A stretch of DNA of 64,000 nt from Flavobacterium sp. 1355 (GTDB taxonomy: Bacteria > Bacteroidota > Bacteroidia > Flavobacteriales > Flavobacteriaceae): positions 124,001 through 188,000 of the forward strand of contig NZ_JAFICC010000010.1 of NCBI RefSeq assembly GCF_017833415.1. The letters run 5' to 3'. A program made the translations under genes and the position numbers. Of the stretch, positions 8,284 through 16,137 are shown piece by piece; within the stretch, counting starts at the first letter, position 1; every line of letters starts with the position of its first letter. Under the pieces are notes generated by a model, which saw only the letters and a program-made list of their open reading frames with translations, was not told the DNA's origin and did no database searches.

Positions 8284-10959
8284 TTAATCTGCTATATTAG
8301 GGTTTAACCATTTCATTGCGTAATCTGTTGGTACATTGCGTCGCTTAGCATAATCTACCACCTGATCTTCTTTTATTTTTCCAAGTCCGAAATACCTGCT
8401 TTTCGGGTTTCCAAAATAATATCCGGAAACAGATGAAGCCGGCCACATTGCCATACTTTCCGTCAGGGTTACACCAATTTCTTCGGCTACATTTAAAAGC
8501 TTCCAAATCGTTGGTTTCTCCAGGTGATCCGGACAAGCCGGATATCCTGGCGCCGGACGAATTCCTTTATAATTTTCTTTAATCAATTCTTCGTTTGTTA
8601 AAGATTCTTCTTTATCATAACCCCAGAAATCTTTACGAACTTTTTCGTGAAGATATTCGGCAAAAGCCTCAGCAAAACGATCTGCAAGCGCTTTTACCAT
8701 AATCGAATTATAATCATCTAAAGCGGCCTCAAATTCAGCCGCCCATTCGTCTACGCCAAAACCTGTTGTTACACAAAAAGCTCCCATATAATCCTCTATT
8801 CCGCTTTCTTTTGGCAGAATAAAGTCAGACAAAGCTATGTTTGGTGCGCCTTTCGTTTTTTGAGATTGCTGACGAAGCGTTAAGAATTTCTCCAACACTT
8901 TTCCGTTTTCATCACGCAATTCGATATCATCATCATCAACCTGATTGGCAGGAAAAATGCCGTAAATCCCTTTTGCTTTTAGTTTTTTCTCTGCCAAAAT
9001 TATTTTCAGCATTTCCTGAGCATCTGCAAAAACAGAAGTCGCTTCTTTACCCACAACCTCATCCGTTAAAATCGCAGGATATTTTCCGTGCAATTCCCAG
9101 GTTTGAAAAAACGGTGTCCAGTCGATATACGGAACCAAAACATCTAGTTCAACCTCAACAATTTGTTTTCCAATTACTTTTGGTTTCTTTGGCGTGTACT
9201 CACTCCAATCTAACTGCATTTTATTTTTACGAGCATCTTCAATGCTTAAGAAATTTTTATCTCTCGAACGATTTAAAAACGTTTCTCTAAACGCATCGTA
9301 CTCTGCGCGAATATCACTCGCATATATTTTTCGGTTATGATCCAATAGATTTCCTGCAACCGTCACGGCGCGCGAAGCATCGTTTACGTGAATTACAGTT
9401 TCTCTGTATTGTGGCGCAATTTTCACGGCAGTATGCGCGCGCGAAGTCGTTGCTCCACCAATCATAATCGGGATTTTAATATCTTGTTTGTCCAATTCTT
9501 TGGCCAGATACACCATTTCGTCAAGCGAAGGCGTGATTAGTCCGCTTAATCCAATGATGTCAACATTATGTTCAATCGCAGCCGCAATAATTTTTTCCGG
9601 AGGCACCATAACACCAAGATCGACGATCTCATAATTGTTACACGCCAAAACCACCGAAACAATATTTTTACCAATATCATGAACATCACCTTTTACGGTT
9701 GCCATCAAAATTTTTCCGTTTCCTTGTTTGTCGCCGGCTTGTTTACTTGCTTCAATATAAGGCAATAAATACGCTACGGCTTTTTTCATTACACGTGCTG
9801 ATTTAACTACCTGAGGTAAGAACATTTTTCCGCTTCCGAATAAATCTCCAACCACATTCATTCCCGTCATCAAATTGATTTCGATAACTTCAATTGGTTT
9901 TGTTGCAGCCAAACGTGCTTCTTCAACATCTTCTTCAATAAAAGCATCAACTCCTTTTACAAGTGAGTGCGTGATTCTTTCCTGCACCGTTCCTAAACGC
10001 CACTCCTGAACCGCTTTTTCATCTGATTTTACTTCGCCTTTTACGTTCTCAGCAAAATCCAAAAGTCGTTCCGTTGCATCATCGCGTCTATCAAGAATTA
10101 CGTCTTCAACGTGCTCTAATAAGTCTTTCGGAATATCATCGTAAATCGAAAGCATCTCCGGATTCACGATTCCCATCGTCATTCCGTTTTTGATCGCGTG
10201 GTATAAAAACACCGAATGCATCGCTTCACGAACCGTATCATTTCCTCTAAAAGAAAACGAAACGTTACTTACTCCACCACTAATATGTGCGTGAGGCAAG
10301 TTTTCGCGAACCCATTTTGTCCCTCTAAAAAAGTCCAACGCATTCAGGCGATGTTCTTCCATTCCGGTTGCAACGGGAAAAATATTCAAATCGAAAATAA
10401 TATCCTGCGGGGGAAAACCAACTTTGTCAACCAAAATATCATACGAACGCTGACAAATCTCGACTCTTCGGTCAAAATTATCGGCCTGACCCACTTCGTC
10501 AAAAGCCATTATAATTGCCGCAGCTCCGTAACGTTTGATTAATTTGGCATGGTGAATAAAGGCTTCTTCGCCTTCTTTCAACGAAATCGAGTTGACAACA
10601 CTTTTTCCTTGTACTACTTTTAGACCTGCTTCAATGATTTCCCATTTCGAACTGTCGATCATAATCGGCACTCTCGAAATATCGGGTTCTGATGCAATTA
10701 AATTCAGGAATTTTGTCATTGCCTGAACACCATCAAGCATTCCTTCATCCATATTAATATCGATGATCTGTGCTCCACCTTCTACTTGTTGTCTTGCAAT
10801 ATCAAGCGCCTCGTCATATTTCTCTTCCTTGATTAAGCGAAGGAATTTTCTCGAACCTGTTACATTCGTACGTTCCCCAACGTTTACAAAAACACTTTCG
10901 GGCGTAATAATCAACGGTTCTAATCCTGCTAATACAAGGTCTCTTCTTTTTTCTGCCAT
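8284..10959 (-). CDS. metH: Methionine synthase MetH, pterin-, cobalamin- and AdoMet-binding part
   Basis: This 891-residue protein lacks the homocysteine domain, which is encoded separately at 11506-12510. The pterin-binding barrel opens with [17 protein letters not shown] (about residue 24). The helical cap follows around residues 310-400. The B12 domain has [11 protein letters not shown] with the cobalt-ligating His, plus GLSGLITPS. The C-terminal activation domain has [12 protein letters not shown] and the AdoMet/flavodoxin contact region, and ends after YAMKWLNPN. All catalytic motifs are intact, so this is a functional split gene and not a frameshifted one. It transfers methyl from methyl-THF via cobalamin to homocysteine held by the partner protein. 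Confidence 0.95.
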   Translation of the reverse strand: MAEKRRDLVLAGLEPLIITPESVFVNVGERTNVTGSRKFLRLIKEEKYDEALDIARQQVEGGAQIIDINMDEGMLDGVQAMTKFLNLIASEPDISRVPIMIDSSKWEIIEAGLKVVQGKSVVNSISLKEGEEAFIHHAKLIKRYGAAAIIMAFDEVGQADNFDRRVEICQRSYDILVDKVGFPPQDIIFDLNIFPVATGMEEHRLNALDFFRGTKWVRENLPHAHISGGVSNVSFSFRGNDTVREAMHSVFLYHAIKNGMTMGIVNPEMLSIYDDIPKDLLEHVEDVILDRRDDATERLLDFAENVKGEVKSDEKAVQEWRLGTVQERITHSLVKGVDAFIEEDVEEARLAATKPIEVIEINLMTGMNVVGDLFGSGKMFLPQVVKSARVMKKAVAYLLPYIEASKQAGDKQGNGKILMATVKGDVHDIGKNIVSVVLACNNYEIVDLGVMVPPEKIIAAAIEHNVDIIGLSGLITPSLDEMVYLAKELDKQDIKIPIMIGGATTSRAHTAVKIAPQYRETVIHVNDASRAVTVAGNLLDHNRKIYASDIRAEYDAFRETFLNRSRDKNFLSIEDARKNKMQLDWSEYTPKKPKVIGKQIVEVELDVLVPYIDWTPFFQTWELHGKYPAILTDEVVGKEATSVFADAQEMLKIILAEKKLKAKGIYGIFPANQVDDDDIELRDENGKVLEKFLTLRQQSQKTKGAPNIALSDFILPKESGIEDYMGAFCVTTGFGVDEWAAEFEAALDDYNSIMVKALADRFAEAFAEYLHEKVRKDFWGYDKEESLTNEELIKENYKGIRPAPGYPACPDHLEKPTIWKLLNVAEEIGVTLTESMAMWPASSVSGYYFGNPKSRYFGLGKIKEDQVVDYAKRRNVPTDYAMKWLNPNIAD

Positions 10960-11505
10960 TTCTTTTTTAAGTTACTAAGATTCTATCCCGAAGCCTCGGG
11001 ACTAAGATTCTGAGTTTTTTTATTCTTTGTTTTCCTGCAAGGTTTTCGAAACCTTGTAGGTATATTCGTTTTTTAATAATCTTATTTTGGGCGTGTCCCT
11101 CCGGGTCGGGCTATCCGTTCCTAGTCCTCGCACTTCCTTCGTCAGGCTGTGGGCTATCCACTTCTATCCCTCACGCAAATTTGGTTTCATTAGATAATTT
11201 ATTTTTTCACGATTTCAATTATCGTTTTTGAAATAAAACGTTTTGGTTTTGCTTGTCTTTGCGAGGAACGAAGCAATCTCATCCTAATATTCCGTTCCTA
11301 TGGAACTCTTTTTTTATATCGCTTATCTTTTTCAACGGAATAAATTCCGTTGCTAGCAACATTTCGTTCCTCCGGAACTTTCCTTATAGTTCAATTATTT
11401 TCAATTCAACCTGCAAGGTTTTCAAAACCTTGTAGGTTTCTATTTTTTATTCGTCAACAAATTTATACCTACAAGGTTTGGTAAACCTTGTAGGAAACGT
11501 AAACA
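10960..11505. repeat. Repeat-filled gap between the two metH halves
   Basis: This 546-base gap holds no gene that I can support. It contains CCCGAAGCCTCGGG (10985), three copies of a CAAGGTTT..AAACCTTG hairpin (11037-11060, 11411-11436, 11468-11494), and a GC-richer block of the flavobacterial intergenic type (11088-11178, ending CTTCTATCCCTCACGCA). It also has a TTTGCGAGGAACGAAGCAATCTC unit (11258-11281). The last hairpin lies 11 bases after the stop of the upstream metH half and could act as a partial terminator, though no strong U tract follows. Confidence 0.75.
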
Positions 11506-12510
11506 TTAAGCGAAAACCGGCGCCACTCTCGGCTTATAATCCTTCGCAACCTCAGCAATTAATCTGATATGATCCGGAGTTGTTCCGCAACAGCCACCAA
11601 TGATGTTTATTAAATTATCCTCTAAATATTCTTTGATTAAGGCCTGAGTTTGTTCCGGTGTTTCATCATATTGTCCGAACGCGTTTGGCAAACCTGCATT
11701 TGGATGTGCTGAAACATTGAACTGTGTATGCTGAGATAATGTTTTTAAATACGGTTTTAATAAATCGGCTCCAAGAGCACAATTGAAACCTACGCTTAAT
11801 AACGGAATGTGTGATACTGAAATCAAAAATGCCTCAACCGTTTGTCCTGAAAGTGTTCTTCCTGAAGCATCGGTAATCGTTCCTGAAACCATGATTGGAA
11901 TATCCAGATTACGTTCGTCTTTTACTTCTTCGATTGCGAAAAGTGCTGCTTTAGCGTTTAACGTATCGAAAATCGTTTCTACTAAAAGTAAATCACATCC
12001 ACCATCCATTAAGGCTTCTACTTGTTGTTTGTACGCAATACGCAAATCATCAAACGTTACGGCTCTGTAGCCCGGATCGTTTACATCTGGCGACATACTT
12101 GCTGTTCTGTTTGTTGGTCCGATGGAACCGGCAACGAAACGTGGTTTATCCGGATTTTTAGCGGTGAATTCATCTGCTACTTCACGGGCAATTTTAGCCG
12201 ATTCGTAGTTTAGTTCGTAAACCAAATCTTCCAGGAAATAGTCGGCCATACCGATCGTAGTTCCTGAAAAAGTATTGGTTTCTACGATGTCTGCGCCGGC
12301 ATCAAAATAGGCAGCGTGAACATCGCGGATCGCTTGTGGTTGTGTTATGGATAGTAAATCGTTGTTTCCTTTTAGCGGATGCGGAAAATCTTTGAAACGC
12401 TCTCCTCTGAAATCTTCTTCTGAGAAATTATAGCGCTGCAGCATGGTTCCCATTGCTCCGTCAAGGATTAGGATATTTTTTTTAATTGCTTCTTGTATCG
12501 TAATTGCCAT
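11506..12510 (-). CDS. Methionine synthase MetH, homocysteine-binding domain as a separate protein
   Basis: This 334-residue homocysteine S-methyltransferase barrel matches the N-terminal module of Met[12 protein letters not shown] opens the barrel. The zinc ligands are the Cys in VGFNCALG and the adjacent pair in [20 protein letters not shown] and [14 protein letters not shown] are typical of the MetH module and not of BHMT-like enzymes acting alone. It precedes the gene for the other three MetH domains on the same strand, so the two products probably assemble into one B12-dependent synthase. A SAM-I riboswitch 350 bases upstream places it under SAM control. Confidence 0.92.
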   Translation of the reverse strand: MAITIQEAIKKNILILDGAMGTMLQRYNFSEEDFRGERFKDFPHPLKGNNDLLSITQPQAIRDVHAAYFDAGADIVETNTFSGTTIGMADYFLEDLVYELNYESAKIAREVADEFTAKNPDKPRFVAGSIGPTNRTASMSPDVNDPGYRAVTFDDLRIAYKQQVEALMDGGCDLLLVETIFDTLNAKAALFAIEEVKDERNLDIPIMVSGTITDASGRTLSGQTVEAFLISVSHIPLLSVGFNCALGADLLKPYLKTLSQHTQFNVSAHPNAGLPNAFGQYDETPEQTQALIKEYLEDNLINIIGGCCGTTPDHIRLIAEVAKDYKPRVAPVFA

Positions 12511-12575
12511 ATTCTTTTGTCGCTAAGGCACTAAGGCGCAAAGCTTTTTTAATTATAATTTTGAAGGCTCTATTT

Positions 12576-12608
12576 AAACCCGACAGGTTTCAAAAACCTG
12601 TCGGGTTT
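12576..12608. repeat. Inverted repeat AAACCCGACAGGTTT / AAACCTGTCGGGTTT
   Basis: A near-perfect 33-base hairpin lies in the long leader between the SAM-I riboswitch and the homocysteine-domain gene. On the minus strand it is followed by TTTAAATA, so it might serve as the riboswitch's distal terminator. However, similar AACAGGTTT hairpins occur at unrelated places (44302, 44366), so a dispersed repeat is equally likely. Confidence 0.6.
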
Positions 12609-12654
12609 AACCTTCGATATTTTTTTTCGCATTAATTCTAAAAATTCACTATTG

Positions 12655-12732
12655 ACGGCTAACTAGCCCCGATAGAGCCGGTATCCTCGCAGTGAAACGG
12701 AGAGATATAGGCGAAAGCGGGAACGATGATGG
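12655..12732. repeat. Intergenic repeat, copy 2 (CTATCGGGGCTAGTTA family)
   Basis: The reverse complement of this block shares CCCGCTTTCGCCTATATCT and CTATCGGGGCTAGTTA with the copy at 1665-1738. The middle parts differ, suggesting a structured element with a variable loop. Confidence 0.7.
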
Positions 12733-12860
12733 CATAAATGCGCCAATGATTCGCTCATGATACTGAATTCGGTAAAATTATTGTAAGGTTGTCAGGAAAA
12801 GTTTGAGAAATACAAGTAATGTATTTGTGTTATCTATCTTTAATACTATGAATTTAGTAT

Positions 12861-12943
12861 AAAGTAGAATTTAGCACCTTCTTTATGATAAAGGGTTGCT
12901 AAGGTTTCATCGGGTCTATCCCTCCGCCTTTCGTGATAACTTT
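12861..12943 (-). ncRNA. SAM-I (S-box) riboswitch upstream of the MetH homocysteine-domain gene
   Basis: Read on the minus strand this contains the S-box core in order: GAAAGGCGGAGGGA, GACCCGATGAAACC, TTAGCAACC, a variable P3 hairpin (CTTTATCATAAAG) and AAGGTGCTAAATTC. AAAGT and ACTTT at the ends can close P1. The element binds S-adenosylmethionine and usually turns off downstream methionine genes. It has its own promoter just upstream and leads into a leader of about 350 bases before the gene at 12510. The expression platform is not obvious. Confidence 0.93.
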
Positions 12944-12963
12944 CAATAAATTTAAGAACAGTG

Positions 12964-12994
12964 CAAAGTAAAGACATAGCCTTAATACTTGCAA
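12964..12994 (-). promoter_or_regulatory. Promoter of the metH SAM-I transcript
   Basis: On the minus strand, TTG (12992-12994), 20 bases, then TTACTTTG (12964-12971) is one mismatch from TAnnTTTG. The start point would fall about 15-20 bases before the riboswitch. The same layout (TTG-N20-TTAATTTG) precedes the second SAM-I riboswitch. Confidence 0.6.
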
Positions 12995-13007
12995 GTATTA
13001 AGGCTAT
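12976..13007. promoter_or_regulatory. Perfect 32-base palindrome overlapping the metH riboswitch promoter
   Basis: The half-site is ATAGCCTTAATACTTG and the second half is its exact complement; the centre coincides with the -33 TTG of the minus-strand promoter. A T run follows on the plus strand only (13007-13013), so it could be a plus-strand terminator. No plus-strand gene ends here, which makes an operator equally possible. Confidence 0.5.
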
Positions 13008-13092
13008 TTTTTTAATTTGTTTTACTGTAAGATGTTAGTGGTGAATTTTAGAAAAATTTGAGTTTATTATTTTGATAATCAAAATGGTGTTT

Positions 13093-13224
13093 TTAAAAAC
13101 TTCTGTCCCATTTTAAAAACATATCAATTACTTCTTCGTGATCTATAATCTCATTATTATCTTCCTGATTAAATCCAGCTTCAACTTCTTTTTCGTCTTT
13201 TAATTCTTTAGTCCAATTGTTCAT
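13093..13224 (-). CDS. Small acidic protein of 43 residues, unknown
   Basis: This ORF is shorter than usual gene-calling limits. It runs from ATG (13224-13222) to TAA (13095-13093), starts MNNWTKELKDEKEVEAG and ends EEVIDMFLKWDRSF. It is rich in Glu, Asp and Lys and ends in an amphipathic segment. It sits between the terminator of the sulfate operon and the metH SAM-I promoter, on the same strand. The composition is protein-like and the reading frame has no repeat-like sequence, but I do not recognise a family. A role connected with methionine or sulfur genes would be a guess from position only. Confidence 0.5.
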   Translation of the reverse strand: MNNWTKELKDEKEVEAGFNQEDNNEIIDHEEVIDMFLKWDRSF

Positions 13225-13307
13225 AGTAGATAATTTTTTGAATACTTTTTTTAAAGTTACGATTTATCTCGTTTATTTCAAAAACCTAATGTTACTTTTT
13301 CTTAAAC

Positions 13308-13340
13308 AAAAATGCCCAAACTATAAGTTTGGGCGTTTTT
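13308..13340 (-). terminator. Terminator at the end of the sulfate-assimilation operon
   Basis: The stem ATGCCCAAAC/GTTTGGGCGT is flanked by T and A tracts on both sides, 50 bases after the stop of the ferredoxin-NADP reductase gene. It would work in either direction. Confidence 0.8.
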
Positions 13341-13389
13341 AATATTAAAATCTTAGTGACTTAGAATCTTAGCTACTTAGAATCTCAGA

Positions 13390-14442
13390 CTAAACAATCG
13401 CTTTCACAACTGCTTTTGGTGCTTCTTTACGAGTTCCGTCAAAACCATCTACTCCTGAAACTGTGGTATATTTCAATACGTATTTTTTACCTGGATTGAT
13501 AATTTGATACGCAGCCTGGCACATTAAAGTTGCTTCGTGGAAACCACAAAGAATCAATTTTAATTTTCCCGGGTATGTGTTTACGTCTCCAATAGCGAAG
13601 ATTCCCGGAATGTTGGTCTGGTAATCTAAAGCATTGTTTACTTTGATTGCGTTTTTCTCAATTTCTAATCCCCAGTCTGCGATTGGACCTAATTTTGGCG
13701 TTAATCCAAAAAGTGGAATAAAATAATCGGTTTCGATTTTACGGTGTGCACCGTTTTCTTCGATATCTAATGATTCAACATGCTCAGCACCGTTGATTCC
13801 GATTACTTCTGCTGGTGTAATTAATTTAATTTTTCCAGACGTTTTTAATTCCTGCACTTTTTCTACAGAATCAAGAGCTCCTCTAAATTCATTTCTTCTG
13901 TGAATTAAAGTTACTTCTGAAGCTACATTTGCCAAGAAGATACTCCAGTCTAAAGCTGAATCTCCTCCTCCGGCAATTACAACTCTTTTGTCTCTGAATT
14001 TCTCCGGATTTTTGATGAAGTATTTTACTCCTTTGTCTTCATAAAACTCGATATCTTCAATAAGTGGTTTACGAGGTTCAAAACTTCCTAAACCTCCAGC
14101 GATTGCAATAACAGGTGCGTGAAATTTTGTTCCTTTATTTGAGGTTACAATGAAACTTCCGTCTTCTTGTTTGTCGATGGTTTCAGCTCTTTCTCCTAAT
14201 GTATAACCTGGCTCAAACTGCTTAATTTGCTCTTGTAGGTTATCAATTAGATCTCCTGCTAAAACTTCCGGGAAACCAGGAATATCATAAATAGGTTTTT
14301 TTGGATACAATTCTGAAAGTTGTCCTCCTGCTTGTGGCAAAGCATCTAAAATATGACATTTTAACTTTAATAATCCTGCCTCGAAAACGGCAAATAAACC
14401 TGTTGGTCCTGCTCCAATTATAAGTATATCTGTTTTAATCAT
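13390..14442 (-). CDS. Ferredoxin--NADP+ reductase (thioredoxin-reductase-like type)
   Basis: This FAD/NAD(P) flavoprotein of about 350 residues has the FAD motif IIGAGPTGL near the N-terminus and the second dinucleotide motif VVIAGGGDSALDW in the middle. The C-terminal FAD motif is GIFAIGDVNTYPGK. The CxxC redox pair of thioredoxin reductases is absent, as in the Fnr2-type ferredoxin/flavodoxin-NADP reductases. It is the last gene of the sulfate operon and probably supplies electrons via ferredoxin to the sulfite reductase encoded upstream. The start at MIKTDILIIG (14442) is preferred over an ATG seven codons earlier because the dinucleotide fold begins at once. Confidence 0.88.
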   Translation of the reverse strand: MIKTDILIIGAGPTGLFAVFEAGLLKLKCHILDALPQAGGQLSELYPKKPIYDIPGFPEVLAGDLIDNLQEQIKQFEPGYTLGERAETIDKQEDGSFIVTSNKGTKFHAPVIAIAGGLGSFEPRKPLIEDIEFYEDKGVKYFIKNPEKFRDKRVVIAGGGDSALDWSIFLANVASEVTLIHRRNEFRGALDSVEKVQELKTSGKIKLITPAEVIGINGAEHVESLDIEENGAHRKIETDYFIPLFGLTPKLGPIADWGLEIEKNAIKVNNALDYQTNIPGIFAIGDVNTYPGKLKLILCGFHEATLMCQAAYQIINPGKKYVLKYTTVSGVDGFDGTRKEAPKAVVKAIV

Positions 14443-14602
14443 TATGTTGTTGTTTATAATCATTCTTAATAATACAAAGAAACGAATAATTTATTCTACT
14501 GCCAATGATTTTTATCATTGATTTCTTTGTTCAATTTTCATCGGGTTAATCCCGAAGCTTCGGGACGACGCTACAATATAATTTGTCCCTCCGTGACTTT
14601 TG

Positions 14603-15184
14603 CTATTCTTTATTTTTTAATGAATCGGTTATCTCGTTCATTCTTCTTACCTTTTCTTCGAAGTCTCCTTTGAGGGTCTTTCGGTATTCGTTCAGATTTT
14701 CTACCATTTGGTTGATGTCTTCCGGAATTACCTCTTCGAAAAACTCCCGCAATCTTTTAGCGGTTGTTGGCGATTTTCCATTGGTAGAAATGGCAATTTT
14801 TACATTTCCTTTCGTTACGATTCCGCCTAAATAATAATCACATAAATCTGGAGTATCGGCAATATTGCAAATCAAATACCGCTTTCGGGACAAATCGTAT
14901 ACTCTTTTATTGACTTTTAGATCATCGGTACAAGCGATTACCATATGGCGCTTCTTCAGCATTTTCTTTTTGAACTTCGATTCCGTCAATTTAATTGAAG
15001 GATGAGTTTCTGCCAAAACTTTAATTTCTAAATGAAAGTCCGGCGCTACGACCTCAACATTGGCATTTGGACTTGACTTCAGCAAAAAAGAAAGCTTCTC
15101 TAATCCCACATTTCCTCCACCCACAATCAACACATTTAGATTGTGAAGCTTTAGGAATATTGGATATAATTCATTCTGTTCCAT
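14603..15184 (-). CDS. Precorrin-2 dehydrogenase / sirohydrochlorin ferrochelatase (CysG N-terminal type)
   Basis: This 193-residue protein carries the NAD-binding motif VLIVGGGNVGLEK. It also has CNIADTPDLCDYYLGG and GNVKIAISTNGKSPTTAKRLREFFEE, the hallmarks of the siroheme-synthase N-terminal domain. It oxidises precorrin-2 and inserts iron to give siroheme. The methyltransferase domain that is fused to it in E. coli CysG is encoded separately by the next upstream gene. Siroheme is the cofactor of the sulfite reductase in the same operon. Confidence 0.93.
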   Translation of the reverse strand: MEQNELYPIFLKLHNLNVLIVGGGNVGLEKLSFLLKSSPNANVEVVAPDFHLEIKVLAETHPSIKLTESKFKKKMLKKRHMVIACTDDLKVNKRVYDLSRKRYLICNIADTPDLCDYYLGGIVTKGNVKIAISTNGKSPTTAKRLREFFEEVIPEDINQMVENLNEYRKTLKGDFEEKVRRMNEITDSLKNKE

Positions 15185-15360
15185 TTTAATTTATTTTCAT
15201 CTAATCAAAATTAGATGATTTATTTTTTATCGAATTAAATTCGGTCGTTTTTAACCTAATTAATTTAATTCTTTGCATCATTAGATGGAAATCCGAAATC
15301 ATAATCTCGCGTTCCCCGGGTTGAAACCCGGCGCTACAATATGGATCGTTCCTATGGAAC

Positions 15361-16137
15361 TTATCTGACGATTTCTTTTGATAGAAATTCTTCGTAAAAT
15401 CCTTTTAATTTATTGTTTTCCCTAACAACTTCTCCGAGAACAATAATGGCTGGTGAACTCAGTTTCTTCTCTTTTACAATTTCTAAAATCGAATTTACGG
15501 TTCCAACGCCTACTTTTTCTTCTGAAGTTGTTCCGTTTTGAATGATCGCTACGGGCAAATCTCCTTTTGCTTCTTTTTGAAACAAATCGATAATTTGAGG
15601 CAATTTGTGCATTCCCATCAAAATAACCACTGTTGCAGAAGATTGTGCAGCCAAGGCTACATCTGCAGATAATTGTCTGTCAGAAGTTGTACCTGTAATT
15701 GCCCAGAAACTTTCTGAAACGCCTCTTTTTGTAATTGAAATTCCCTGACTTGCGGGAACAGCAACTACCGAAGATATTCCGGGAACGACAATGGTCTCAA
15801 TTCCAAAGCTTTCAATAAAATCTATTTCTTCGCTTCCACGCCCAAAAATAAACGGATCACCGCCTTTTAAACGAACTACGTTTCCGTACGTCAATGCATT
15901 ATCAACAATCAATTGATTGATTTGATCCTGCGTATAAGCGTGATTTCCTATTTTCTTACCAACAAAAATTCTAATTGCATTCTTGCGTGCGTAAGCTAGT
16001 ATTTCTTCATTTGCCAATGCATCGTACAAAACCACATTCGCTTCAGCCAATGCTTTTGCGCCTTTCAGCGTAAGCAAATCCGGATCGCCGGGACCTGCAC
16101 CGACTAAAGTTACTTTTGGTTTTATCGTATTAAGCAT
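15361..16137 (-). CDS. cobA: Uroporphyrinogen-III C-methyltransferase
   Basis: This 258-residue SUMT makes precorrin-2 from uroporphyrinogen III with two SAM molecules. VTLVGAGPGDPDLLTLKGAKAL and VRLKGGDPFIFGRGSEE are the two family signatures, followed by VPGISSVVAVPA. Its start codon overlaps the 3' end of the sulfite reductase gene by 8 bases, which points to translational coupling and to a dedicated role in supplying siroheme. It could be named cobA or sumT. Confidence 0.94.
   Translation of the reverse strand: MLNTIKPKVTLVGAGPGDPDLLTLKGAKALAEANVVLYDALANEEILAYARKNAIRIFVGKKIGNHAYTQDQINQLIVDNALTYGNVVRLKGGDPFIFGRGSEEIDFIESFGIETIVVPGISSVVAVPASQGISITKRGVSESFWAITGTTSDRQLSADVALAAQSSATVVILMGMHKLPQIIDLFQKEAKGDLPVAIIQNGTTSEEKVGVGTVNSILEIVKEKKLSSPAIIVLGEVVRENNKLKGFYEEFLSKEIVR

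Noticed and set aside
8841..9290. 149-codon ORF on the plus strand inside metH
   Set aside because: It lies wholly antisense to the B12/AdoMet part of metH, with no protein-like motifs; a shadow frame.
11037..11494. Three CAAGGTTT hairpins as a CRISPR-like array
   Set aside because: The spacing is irregular (about 375 and 57 bases), the units are short hairpins, and there are no cas genes.
8284..12510. metH as a broken gene (frameshift or insertion)
   Set aside because: Both parts have complete domains, proper starts and stops and all catalytic motifs, and split MetH is common in Bacteroidota.
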